Below are positions 32,896 through 40,917 of a stretch of 43,269 nucleotides of DNA, piece after piece (positions within the stretch are counted from its first letter, which is position 1; each line of letters starts with the position of its first letter). Origin of the DNA: Alphaproteobacteria bacterium (GTDB lineage: Bacteria; Pseudomonadota; Alphaproteobacteria; Pelagibacterales; Pelagibacteraceae); contig VGCG01000005.1 of the NCBI GenBank assembly GCA_016870175.1, positions 1-43,269 of the forward strand, written 5' to 3'. Made by a program: the position numbers and the translations under genes. The notes under the pieces were generated by a model. The model saw only the letters and a list, made by a program, of their open reading frames with translations, was not told the DNA's origin and ran no database searches.

Positions 32896-33798
32896 TTAAT
32901 AAACTGACATTCTACCTAATCTTGCCGCACCTCTAACACCGCTGGCATCGCCAAACTTTGGTTTTAAAAAAACTCCCTCATATTCTTTTCCAATAACAAA
33001 TTTTTTAACCATAGACTCAATTTCAGTTAAAAAATCAATTTCATTTGAAAGACCTCCACCAAAAATAAATACATCTGGGTCTAATATATTTATTATTAAT
33101 GACAAGGAGATTGCTAAATTTATTTTAAAATCGTCAATAAATGATTTTGCATCCAAATCATGTTTTCTATTAAGTTCAAAAATTTCATTTGCCTTAAGAT
33201 TTTTTGAATGTTTATTATTAAATCTTTTTGCTAAACTGAGTCCTGAAATAAAACTTTCTATTTCACCATTGCTTTGAAAATTACTATCAAGATTTTCTTT
33301 TTTTGCTAAATGATATGGCATTTGGTTATGGCCCCATTCTCCAGCTACACCATTCGGGCCGGTTACAATTTTTTTATCTATCACAAGACCACCACCAACT
33401 CCTGAACCTAAAATTATTCCATAAACAATTTTATAATGTTTACCTGAACCATCAATAGCCTCAGATAAAGCAAAACAGTTTGCATCATTTTCACAAAAAA
33501 CTTCTCTACCTAAAGCTTCTCTTAAATGTTTTTGAAATGGTTTTTTTTCAATCCACATACAATTAGGAGCATTTTTAACTAAACCTGTTTGTGGTGAATG
33601 TACACCTGGATGACAAACTCCGACGGGAAGTGTTTTATTAAATTCTTTTTCTAAATTTACAACGGTATTTTTAATTGAATTAATTATTGAAAAATAATCT
33701 TTTGGACATTCTTTTCTAGTTCTATGTGTCTCTTCACCATTTTCTCTTAAAACTACACTCTCTATTTTTGTAGCTCCAACATCAAAACCAATTTGCAT
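32896..33798 (-). CDS. ROK-family sugar kinase lacking the zinc-binding cysteines
   Basis: ATP-dependent kinase of a sugar (glucose, fructose, mannose, N-acetyl sugars in the family). I chose the ATG at 33798, which gives MQIGFDVGATKIES and follows the upstream stop by one base; an ATG 24 bases earlier is open but would overlap that gene. It has the phosphate loop DVGATK, VCHPGV near 60, catalytic Asp in CENDANCFALSEA near 102-114, GSGVGGGLV near 130 and GEWGHN near 150. The usual CxCGxxGC zinc motif is replaced by SNFQSNGE just before IESFISG. It is the last gene of the polyol/sugar unit. Confidence 0.88.
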   Translation of the reverse strand: MQIGFDVGATKIESVVLRENGEETHRTRKECPKDYFSIINSIKNTVVNLEKEFNKTLPVGVCHPGVHSPQTGLVKNAPNCMWIEKKPFQKHLREALGREVFCENDANCFALSEAIDGSGKHYKIVYGIILGSGVGGGLVIDKKIVTGPNGVAGEWGHNQMPYHLAKKENLDSNFQSNGEIESFISGLSLAKRFNNKHSKNLKANEIFELNRKHDLDAKSFIDDFKINLAISLSLIINILDPDVFIFGGGLSNEIDFLTEIESMVKKFVIGKEYEGVFLKPKFGDASGVRGAARLGRMSVY

Positions 33799-33799
33799 A

Positions 33800-34549
33800 T
33801 TAGTATGTAGCTCTCCCCCCACTTAAATCGAAAACGGCCGCTGTTGAAAATGAATTTTCTTCACTACACAGCCATGTAACTAAAGAAGCAAGTTCCTCAA
33901 CTTTTACAAATTTGTTTCTAGGAATTTTTGAGAGCATATAATCAATATGTTCTTGGGTGATTTGATCAAATATCCTAGTTTTTGCAGCAGCAGGTGTCAC
34001 GCAATTTACTGCAATATTTTTAAGAGCCAATTCTTTACCTAAAGATTTAGTTAAACCAATTACCCCTGCCTTTGATGCACTGTACGCACTTGCGTTTGGA
34101 TTTCCCTCTTTGCCGGCAATTGATGCAATATTAACGATACGTCCATAGTTGTTTTTAATCATAAGTGGAACAACTGCTTTACAACAATAAAAAACAGAAT
34201 TTAAATTTAAATTTATAACCCTGTTCCATTCCTCTACTGGGTAGTCCGCAACAGTTTTAATTATACCAGCAATACCTGCATTATTAACAAAAATATCAAT
34301 TTTGCCGTGCTTATTCTCAACTTCCTTTAAACTTTGAATAATTTTTTCAAAATTAGTTATATCAACAATTCGATAAGTTAAATTTTTAGAATTTATTTTA
34401 TTTAAGGCTTTTTTAGTCTCGTCTTCATCAATATCCCAAATGATAACTTTTGCTCCAGCATCGATAAATCTTTCTGTAATTGCAAATCCAAAGCCTTGAG
34501 CACCACCTGTTACTATCGCAACTCTGTTATTTAAATCAAATTTAATCAT
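33800..34549 (-). CDS. SDR-family oxidoreductase
   Basis: 249-residue classical SDR with TGGAQGFG near 15-22, NNAGIAG near 89, catalytic Ser in NIASIAGKEG near 140, and YSASK near 155-159. The C-terminus FSTAAVFDLSGGRATY is typical of SDRs found in rhizobial sugar/polyol clusters (sugar-acid or sugar-alcohol dehydrogenases), not FabG. The substrate is unknown, probably a keto- or hydroxy-sugar intermediate of the pathway encoded around it. It lies 9 bases after the aldo-keto reductase and one base before the ROK kinase. Confidence 0.88.
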   Translation of the reverse strand: MIKFDLNNRVAIVTGGAQGFGFAITERFIDAGAKVIIWDIDEDETKKALNKINSKNLTYRIVDITNFEKIIQSLKEVENKHGKIDIFVNNAGIAGIIKTVADYPVEEWNRVINLNLNSVFYCCKAVVPLMIKNNYGRIVNIASIAGKEGNPNASAYSASKAGVIGLTKSLGKELALKNIAVNCVTPAAAKTRIFDQITQEHIDYMLSKIPRNKFVKVEELASLVTWLCSEENSFSTAAVFDLSGGRATY

Positions 34550-34558
34550 TTTTTTTAT

Positions 34559-35587
34559 TTAGTAGGAGCTTGATGCAAGCCATAAGTTAATTCCTCCATC
34601 TTTAGCTTTTTTATTAATTAATAACAACTCATTTTTAGAAAAATTCAAATTATTTAAACTTTCTACATTTTCTTTTAGTTGTTTTAAATTTCTTACTCCT
34701 ATCAAAGCTGAAGTAACAGCTTTATTATTTAAAACCCAAGCAATAGACATTTGAGCTAATGACTGTCCTCTTTTTTTTGCAATAACATTTAGGTCATTTA
34801 TAGTTTTAATATTTTTACTAGTAATTAATTTTTTATTTAAGGATGTTATTTTTTGATTAGCTCTAGAATTTTTAGGAATTTTCTTTAAATATTTTTCAGA
34901 TAACATTCCTTGAGCTATTGGTGAAAAAGCAATACAACCAATACCATAATTTATTAAAGTTTGAGTTAAATCTTTTTCGATCCATCTATTAATAATAGAA
35001 TAAGACGGCTGATGAATTAGTATTTTTATATTTCTTGATTTTAAAATTTTATAAATTTCTTTTGTTTTTTTTGAGGAATATGAAGAAATTCCAACATACA
35101 AAGTTTTTCCCGATTTATAAATGTTTTCTAAAGCATCAGCGGTTTCCTCTAAAGGTGTATTTGGATCAAATCGATGTGAATAAAATATATCAAAATAATC
35201 TAATCCCATTCTTTTTAAACTTTGATCACAACTCGCTACAATATGTTTTTTAGATCCCCACTCACCGTATGGACCAGCCCACATGTCATATCCCGCTTTG
35301 GATGAAATAATGAGCTCATCTCTATATTTTTTAAAATCAGTTTTCATTATTTTTCCAAAATTAATTTCTGCACTTCCATATGGAGGACCATAGTTATTAG
35401 CTAAATCAAAATGGGTAATCCCTAAATCAAAGGCTTTATATATAACTTTTTTAGACTCAGGATTTATAGTTTTTTTTCCAAAGTTGTGCCAAAGGCCTAA
35501 ACTAATTAATGGTAGCTTAAGACCACTAGTTCCGCATTTTCTATATTGCATTTCGCTATATCTTTTATCGAATGCTTTATAAATCAT
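34559..35587 (-). CDS. yghZ: Aldo-keto reductase, YghZ (GPR) family
   Basis: 342-residue NADPH-dependent reductase. E. coli YghZ reduces L-glyceraldehyde 3-phosphate and methylglyoxal. The resemblance is strong: RYSEMQYRKCGTSGLKLPLI at 9-28, SLGLWHNFG near 30, FDLANNYGPPYGSAE near 60 (catalytic Asp and Tyr), SSKAGYDMW near 98 (Lys), YSHRFD near 140 (His), ISSYSSKKT near 170 and the C-terminus NLWLASSSY. The extended N-terminus before MQYRKCG matches E. coli, supporting the start at 35587. It ends 9 bases before the SDR and lies one base after rbsK. Confidence 0.92.
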   Translation of the reverse strand: MIYKAFDKRYSEMQYRKCGTSGLKLPLISLGLWHNFGKKTINPESKKVIYKAFDLGITHFDLANNYGPPYGSAEINFGKIMKTDFKKYRDELIISSKAGYDMWAGPYGEWGSKKHIVASCDQSLKRMGLDYFDIFYSHRFDPNTPLEETADALENIYKSGKTLYVGISSYSSKKTKEIYKILKSRNIKILIHQPSYSIINRWIEKDLTQTLINYGIGCIAFSPIAQGMLSEKYLKKIPKNSRANQKITSLNKKLITSKNIKTINDLNVIAKKRGQSLAQMSIAWVLNNKAVTSALIGVRNLKQLKENVESLNNLNFSKNELLLINKKAKDGGINLWLASSSY

Positions 35588-35588
35588 T

Positions 35589-36500
35589 TTAATATTCTTC
35601 TACCTCTTTCAATAATGGCATTGAACTCGCCGCTCCTAATCTAGTTGTTGAGATACCGCCAACTTTATTTGCAAATATTACTGAGTCTTTATAAGTATAG
35701 CCCATTGCTAGAGCAACAGCTAAAGCACCATTAAAAGCATCACCTGCTCCAGTGGTATCAACAACACTCTTTTTTAATTTGAAAGCTTCAATAAAATAAT
35801 TTTCATCTTTGTTTGCAAAATAAACACCTTTTGCACCTAATGTAATAATAATATTTTTAATACCCATGTCCAAAAATTGTTTTGCTGCATATTTCATATC
35901 TTCCTCAGTATGGATTTTTTTATTAAGATAAAATTCCGCTTCAATTTCATTTGGAGTAAAAAAATCTAACAAAGAAAAATCTTCTTTATTTACTTTTCTC
36001 GCTGGCGCTGGATTTAAAATTGTAAGACAATTATTTTGTTTAGCTTTTTTTAAAGCATAGATTGTAGTTAAGTCTGGTGTTTCCATTTGCGTTAAAAATA
36101 TCTTGGATTTTTTTATTACCTCCAAATTTTTATCAATATCCTCATTATTTAAATAAGCAGCTGCGCCGGGGACAATATTAATTGCGTTATGACCTGTTTC
36201 ATTAATCATAATGCCAGCTACTCCTGTAGATAAATTTGGGTCTTGAATTACAGAGCTCGTATTTACGCCTGCCTCTTTATAATAAGAGAAAGCCATATCT
36301 GCGTAATGGTCTTTACCGACTTTAGTTATAAAATTTACCTTACCCTTTAATCTTGCAGCAGCAATTGCTTGATTAGAACCTTTGCCGCCAGGGCCTACTA
36401 AATGTTTGTTTCCTAAAATTGTTTCTCCTCTTGTAGGTATCTTATTTCCAAAAAAACTGAGATCAGCAACAAATACACCAAAAATACAAATTTGGTTCAT
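35589..36500 (-). CDS. rbsK: Ribokinase-like sugar kinase (PfkB family)
   Basis: Phosphorylates a sugar at the primary hydroxyl; ribose is the classic substrate. In 303 residues it has the substrate motif GPGGKGSNQAIAAARL near 37-52, FITKVGKD near 57, NPAPAR near 161, TPNEIEAE near 178, ITLGAKGVY near 216 and the catalytic DTTGAGDAFNGALA near 242-255. All RbsK motifs are intact. It overlaps the FucU/RbsD gene by 4 bases (ATGA). Given the FucU partner and the importer, the true sugar could be ribose, fucose-like or another pentose/ketose. Confidence 0.9.
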   Translation of the reverse strand: MNQICIFGVFVADLSFFGNKIPTRGETILGNKHLVGPGGKGSNQAIAAARLKGKVNFITKVGKDHYADMAFSYYKEAGVNTSSVIQDPNLSTGVAGIMINETGHNAINIVPGAAAYLNNEDIDKNLEVIKKSKIFLTQMETPDLTTIYALKKAKQNNCLTILNPAPARKVNKEDFSLLDFFTPNEIEAEFYLNKKIHTEEDMKYAAKQFLDMGIKNIIITLGAKGVYFANKDENYFIEAFKLKKSVVDTTGAGDAFNGALAVALAMGYTYKDSVIFANKVGGISTTRLGAASSMPLLKEVEEY

Positions 36501-36970
36501 TCCTTATCAAGAATCCAAACACTGCCGTCTGGTTTAATTACACCTTTTGTTAATATAAAACATGCAAATGGCCTTACATCCGATGTTGAAACAACCGCAT
36601 AAGATTTTTTAGCTTCTTCATAAAAGGATTGTCTTTCAATAGAACCTACTTGCCAATTATCTCCTGAAACTTCTTTTACTGCTTTAATAAAATCTTTATG
36701 AGCATCTGTTAACTCATTTGGTTTATCATCTACTTCCATTCTATTTGCTGCTTTTCCTCCTTTAGAAACAACAAAACTATCGAGCGGAAATACAGATAGA
36801 ATTGCTCTTGAGGCATCATTAATATTTACTCCATCTAATCTTACGACAGTTTTATTCATTGTATGCGCTGGGAAATTGGCATCAGCTATAACTAATTTAT
36901 CACCATGACCCATTGAACGAAGAGTAAATAATAGCTTTGGACTTAGAATTGGATCAAGTTTTATCAACAT
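36497..36970 (-). CDS. fucU: RbsD/FucU-family sugar mutarotase (FucU-like)
   Basis: Interconverts anomers of a sugar such as L-fucose or D-ribose. In 157 residues the FucU-type motifs are ISPxLL-like SPKLLFTLRSMGHGDKLVIADANFPAHTM (the His of MGHGD being catalytic; described in part), DGVNINDASRAIL near 47-59, FPLDSF near 61, and SFYEEAKKSYAVVSTSDVRP near 115-134. MGHGD and DANFPAH match FucU and not RbsD (LGHTD, DAGLPIP). It is about 15 residues longer than E. coli FucU at the C-terminus. It lies 64 bases after the binding-protein gene, beyond a strong hairpin. Confidence 0.88.
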   Translation of the reverse strand: MLIKLDPILSPKLLFTLRSMGHGDKLVIADANFPAHTMNKTVVRLDGVNINDASRAILSVFPLDSFVVSKGGKAANRMEVDDKPNELTDAHKDFIKAVKEVSGDNWQVGSIERQSFYEEAKKSYAVVSTSDVRPFACFILTKGVIKPDGSVWILDKE

Positions 36971-36982
36971 TAACTTTGGTAA

Positions 36983-37014
36983 TTAAAGGGTGGAAATTTT
37001 ATTCCACCCTTTAA
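36983..37014 (-). promoter_or_regulatory. Strong hairpin after the binding-protein gene
   Basis: TTAAAGGGTGGAA (36983-36995) pairs perfectly over 13 bases with TTCCACCCTTTAA (37002-37014) around a 6-base loop. It lies 20 bases after the binding-protein stop and 12 bases before the fucU start. On the minus strand UUUAAUU follows, so partial termination is possible. Position and strength parallel the hairpins after gtsA and dctP. Confidence 0.6.
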
Positions 37015-37034
37015 TTTTTCTTTTATTTTAAATA

Positions 37035-37958
37035 CTATTTAAAATCTTTAGCGTTTTCTTTAGTAACTAATTGAGTTCCTGTATCAATATTTGGATCAAT
37101 CTTTTTACCATTTGCTAACTCAAGTGCGTATTTTACTCCATAAGCACCCATGTTGTATGAGAATTGTGCAACAGTCGCTGTCATCTCACCTGCTAAAATA
37201 CTATTAGCGGCATCTGGAGTTGCATCAAAACCTACAACTGTAATATCCTTCATTCCAGCATCTTTAAGAGCTTGAATTGCACCTAACGCCATATTGTCGT
37301 TAGATCCAAAGATTGCCTTAATATTCGGATTTTTTGCAAGAATAGCTTCTGTTACTGATCTTGCTTTTGCAGTGTCCCATTCAGCTGTTTGTGTAGCTAC
37401 GATATTTAAACCACAACCTTTTAAACCTTTAGCAGCACCATCTCTTCTTAGTAATGCTGTCGATTGAGACTCGATACCAGTTAAGATAGCAACATCAGAA
37501 CCTTTTGGAGTTTTTTCACAAATAAATTTAGCAGCTAACTCAGCTCCATTTTCATTGTTAGTTCCAATAAAAGTTACACCCTCGTTACTTCCTTTTGTAT
37601 CAACAAACACAACTGGAATACCGTTTTTGATTGCATCATCTACAATTGGAGCTAATGCATTTGGATCTGAAGGAGCAAGCGCAATAGCGTCAACGCCTTT
37701 TGCAATTTGATCTTCTAATTGATTAACTTGTGCTTGCACATCACCTTCTTGTGGTGGTGCAATCATAATCAATTTTACTCCTAATTTTTTAGCTTCTTCT
37801 GCAGCACCTTTTTCAACAGAAGCCCAAAAAGGGTTTCCTGATCCAGGGCCTTTAATACTAAACAAAATAGTTTTTTCAGCAAACGAACTTGCAACTGAAA
37901 TGCTTAGCATCAAAAATAAAGATGTAAAAAATACACCTAATTTTTTAATTATATTCAT
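37035..37958 (-). CDS. Ribose/fructose-type ABC importer periplasmic binding protein (RbsB family)
   Basis: 307 residues with a Sec signal peptide to about residue 27 (..SVASSFA, cleavage before EKT). The mature fold is the RbsB/Peripla_BP_4 type: ILFSIKGPGSGNPFWASVEK, QVNQLEDQIAKGVDAIALAP near 74-93, DTKGSNEGVTFIGTNNENGA near 124-143, GSNDNMALGAIQAL near 216 and VVGFDATPDA near 238. Asn, Asp and Arg positions typical of CUT2 sugar binding are present. A Shine-Dalgarno (AGAGGAAAAA) precedes it. The 133-base gap to the permease is wide for this cluster, so the gene may have its own promoter. Confidence 0.9.
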   Translation of the reverse strand: MNIIKKLGVFFTSLFLMLSISVASSFAEKTILFSIKGPGSGNPFWASVEKGAAEEAKKLGVKLIMIAPPQEGDVQAQVNQLEDQIAKGVDAIALAPSDPNALAPIVDDAIKNGIPVVFVDTKGSNEGVTFIGTNNENGAELAAKFICEKTPKGSDVAILTGIESQSTALLRRDGAAKGLKGCGLNIVATQTAEWDTAKARSVTEAILAKNPNIKAIFGSNDNMALGAIQALKDAGMKDITVVGFDATPDAANSILAGEMTATVAQFSYNMGAYGVKYALELANGKKIDPNIDTGTQLVTKENAKDFK

Positions 37959-38091
37959 TATTTTTCCTCTGTTTGATTTTTAAAAACAACTTTAAAGAAC
38001 GTAATAAATAATATTTAATCATAAAAGACAACTCTTAAATGAATTTATTTGAAAAGTTAGTTATCAATTATAAGTTGAATTATTAAAAAAA

Positions 38092-39105
38092 CTATTTTCT
38101 AGTTCCTAGATCTTTTCTCAAAACATCGATGTAAACCGCAATTACTATGATTGCTCCTATAAACACTTGTTGCCAAAAAGCACTTACATCCATCAAATTT
38201 AAACCATTCCTCAATATTCCCATTATCATAACACCTGCAAAAACTCCTAACACTGTGCCTCTTCCACCAAAGAAACTCGCACCACCAATAATACATGCAG
38301 CTATTGCATCGAGCTCAGCATTTAAACCAGCATTTGGGTATCCTGAGTCAGCTCTACCTGCTAAAATAAGTGCACCAAACCCAGACAAAAGTCCACATAG
38401 CGAGTAAACAATTACTAAAATTTTATCTACATTTATTCCCGCAGCTCTTGCTGCATTAGGATTGCCCCCTATCGCATAAATCCATTTTCCTGTTCTTGAG
38501 TGATTTAAAAATAACCACATAGAGAAAAACACACTCGCGATTAAAATTACGCTTACCGGCAAGTACTGTGTTTCGTCCAATCCTAGCCATGTCAAATCAA
38601 TTCTCCCATTTCCGATAAATCTAACTTCATCCGTAAATCCACTTATGGGAGATCCACCTGATATTAAATTGCCTGCTCCCCTAAATATATAAAGTGTGCC
38701 AAGAGTCATAATAAATGGATGTGGCATACGGAGAAAAACTATTCCTAAACCATTAAACATTCCACAAAGCATTCCTAATATTAAAGGAATAAGTACCACA
38801 ATGTACCATTCAGCTCCTGACTTGGCGGTAATTGCTAAGACCATGAGAGACAACATCATTATCGATCCTACAGATAGATCAATACCAGCAGTAACAATCA
38901 CGATAAAAACTCCTAACGCAAGCATCGATTGCCAAGACACTTGTTTAAAAATATTAGTTATATTTCTCCATGACAAAAATACTTCTGGCTGCAGAAAATG
39001 AAGACCAACTATCATAATTATTAAGACGATTAAAATTCCATACTTTTCAAAATATGGAATGCTTTTTAAAAACAAACTTTCTTTATTAATTTCTTTAATT
39101 TCCAT
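38092..39105 (-). CDS. Ribose/fructose-type ABC importer permease (RbsC/FrcC family)
   Basis: 337-residue CUT2 permease with about ten hydrophobic segments. It has the family motifs TAGIDLSVGSIMMLS near 72-86, FNGLGIVFLRMPHPFIMTLG (quoted to 20) near 122-141, GGNPNAARAAGINV near 218-231 (cytoplasmic coupling loop), and AACIIGGASFFGGRGTVLGV near 272-291. It starts two bases after the ATPase gene's end. With the single-domain ATPase this resembles the Frc fructose system more than RbsABC. Confidence 0.92.
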   Translation of the reverse strand: MEIKEINKESLFLKSIPYFEKYGILIVLIIMIVGLHFLQPEVFLSWRNITNIFKQVSWQSMLALGVFIVIVTAGIDLSVGSIMMLSLMVLAITAKSGAEWYIVVLIPLILGMLCGMFNGLGIVFLRMPHPFIMTLGTLYIFRGAGNLISGGSPISGFTDEVRFIGNGRIDLTWLGLDETQYLPVSVILIASVFFSMWLFLNHSRTGKWIYAIGGNPNAARAAGINVDKILVIVYSLCGLLSGFGALILAGRADSGYPNAGLNAELDAIAACIIGGASFFGGRGTVLGVFAGVMIMGILRNGLNLMDVSAFWQQVFIGAIIVIAVYIDVLRKDLGTRK

Positions 39106-39107
39106 AT

Positions 39108-39857
39108 TTATTTTTTACCCATAATCCAACCAATGACTTCGTCTTTAGAAGTTTTTGACAATTCTGCTTCCGCAAAGTTGGTACCTTGAAAAAGAGCAGT
39201 GATACGATCGCAAACAGCAAAAATATCGTCCATTCGATGACTTATAATAATTACACTAACCCCAATTTTTTTTAACCCATTAATAAGATCTAAAACTTTA
39301 CTTACCTCTTTAATTGCTAGAGCTGCAGTCGGTTCATCCATAATCACTACTTTAGAATTAAAAGCTGTTGCTCTCGCTATAGCTATGGCCTGCCTTTGAC
39401 CTCCGGATAATTCTTCAACTTTTTGATCAGAACTTTTTACATGAATTTTTAACTTGTCTAAATGTGCTTCTGATAATTCTTTAATTTTCTTGTAATCTAA
39501 TAGTTTTAAAAAACTAAAGCTTTTAATTGGTTCACGACCAAGAAAAATATTTTCTCCAATTGGTAAATTACCCGCTAGCGCCAGATCTTGATAAACCATT
39601 TCTAGACCCAAATTTTGAGAATCTCTTGGGCTTTCTAAAACTTCTTTTTTTCCATAAAAATACATCTCACCTTTACTAGGTTTATAAAGGCCCGAAAGTA
39701 TCTTCATTAAAGTTGATTTTCCTGCTCCATTATCCCCTACAACACCAAGACATTCTCCTTCTCTAACTGTTAAATTAACATTTTCTAATGCAGTAATAGT
39801 GCCGAAATATTTTGAGATGTTTTTAGCTTCTAAAATTATTTTATTTGAAATGGTCAT
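39108..39857 (-). CDS. Ribose/fructose-type ABC importer ATPase, single-domain (FrcA-like)
   Basis: 249 residues, one nucleotide-binding domain only; RbsA/XylG/MglA have two (about 500 residues). It has Walker A GDNGAGKSTLMKILSG near 38-53, Q-loop VYQDLALAGNLPIGEN near 88, signature LSGGQRQAIAIARATA near 150-165, Walker B VVIMDEPTAALAIKE near 170-184 and the ISHRMDD switch. There is no frameshift remnant of a second domain, so this is the natural FrcA-like form that works as a homodimer. It is the first transporter gene, 19 bases after the D-2-hydroxyacid dehydrogenase. Confidence 0.92.
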   Translation of the reverse strand: MTISNKIILEAKNISKYFGTITALENVNLTVREGECLGVVGDNGAGKSTLMKILSGLYKPSKGEMYFYGKKEVLESPRDSQNLGLEMVYQDLALAGNLPIGENIFLGREPIKSFSFLKLLDYKKIKELSEAHLDKLKIHVKSSDQKVEELSGGQRQAIAIARATAFNSKVVIMDEPTAALAIKEVSKVLDLINGLKKIGVSVIIISHRMDDIFAVCDRITALFQGTNFAEAELSKTSKDEVIGWIMGKK

Positions 39858-39876
39858 TTTATAACATAAAAAAAAA

Positions 39877-40899
39877 TTAGTTTATTGCAACTGGTTTAGA
39901 TCTTAATAAGCCAACAGTTTCTCTTTCCGCTCTTTTACACAATCTAGGCGGCAGATTTTTGGAAATTAATTTCATATCTTCCATAACTATATTGCCCATT
40001 TCCTCAAACACTGATTTTAAGGCTCCCGCTCGATGAGCAGAAAACAAAATATTTTTTACTTTTCTTATTGGATCATTTTTTTTTACTGGTTCATCTGGAA
40101 ATACATCTGTGGCCACATAAATATCTCCTTTTTTCACTCTATTTATCAAATGTTTAAAATTGACCACCGCTGCTCTACTCATTAAAATAAATAAAGATTG
40201 GGGTTTTAATTTATTAAGCAGTTTTTTATCAATAAGATAAAAGTTATTTTTTGTAATAGCCGCAAGCACATAGATGACATCACAAGTTTTAAACATATTT
40301 TCAAGCGAAATATTTTTAAAACCATTCTCAATAATAATTTTATTAGGCACCCATGGATCATAAATATTAATATCGTTAGAAAAAGGTAATAAGAGAGGTG
40401 TTAGAGCTTTTGCAATATCGCCATATCCTAAAAGACCTATTTTTTTTTGACTCAATAACGATGCTTTTAAATTTCCCTCTAAACCATATTTTTCTTTTTT
40501 ATTAAGAAAACTTTGTTGTGAATTATGAATATCTCTTAATAAAGATAAAGTTAAACCTAAAGCAAGTTCTGCAACCGGCTTTGAAAACACTGGTGAGGTT
40601 GCAATTACATGAATTCCTTTTTCAAAACAATAATTATAATCCATGTTATCTAGAAAGTTACTTTCAACATTAATGATGGCCTTAAGTTTTTTTGCTTTTA
40701 ATAAAAGAGCTTTGTCCAGATCTGGTTGACCAAGGATAAATGTGGCTTTATGAATATTATTTTCATAAAACCTTTTTTTATTCGTTTTAGGCGAACTTAA
40801 GATTGTATAATTTGATTTTAATTCTTTAAATTTTTTTTTAGTAAATATTAATTCTAAAGTCCTTGGATATGGATCTGAAATCACTATCGGTTTTGTCAT
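39877..40899 (-). CDS. NAD-dependent D-2-hydroxyacid dehydrogenase family protein
   Basis: 340 residues with the Rossmann motif KKIGLLGYGDIAKAL near 152-166. The catalytic triad of the family is visible: Arg in LMSRAAVVNFKHL near 240, Glu in TDVFPDEPVKK near 264, and His in ILFSAHRAGAL near 287. It interconverts a 2-keto acid and a D-2-hydroxy acid; here it probably acts on a sugar-acid or inositol-derived intermediate. It lies between the Gfo/Idh/MocA gene (18 bases) and the importer ATPase (19 bases). Confidence 0.88.
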   Translation of the reverse strand: MTKPIVISDPYPRTLELIFTKKKFKELKSNYTILSSPKTNKKRFYENNIHKATFILGQPDLDKALLLKAKKLKAIINVESNFLDNMDYNYCFEKGIHVIATSPVFSKPVAELALGLTLSLLRDIHNSQQSFLNKKEKYGLEGNLKASLLSQKKIGLLGYGDIAKALTPLLLPFSNDINIYDPWVPNKIIIENGFKNISLENMFKTCDVIYVLAAITKNNFYLIDKKLLNKLKPQSLFILMSRAAVVNFKHLINRVKKGDIYVATDVFPDEPVKKNDPIRKVKNILFSAHRAGALKSVFEEMGNIVMEDMKLISKNLPPRLCKRAERETVGLLRSKPVAIN

Positions 40900-40917
40900 A
40901 AATTACAATCCATTAAT

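Noticed and set aside
38147-38407. Long antisense ORF inside the RbsC-like permease (similar ones lie opposite dctM, the thiolase and the flavoenzyme)
   Set aside because: It is an out-of-frame shadow of a clearly coding strand with Pro/Ser/Lys-rich low-complexity translation and no start signals.
39108-39857. Possible truncated RbsA with a lost second ATPase domain
   Set aside because: The following permease starts two bases later, no remnant of a second domain exists, and single-domain FrcA-like ATPases are a known form.
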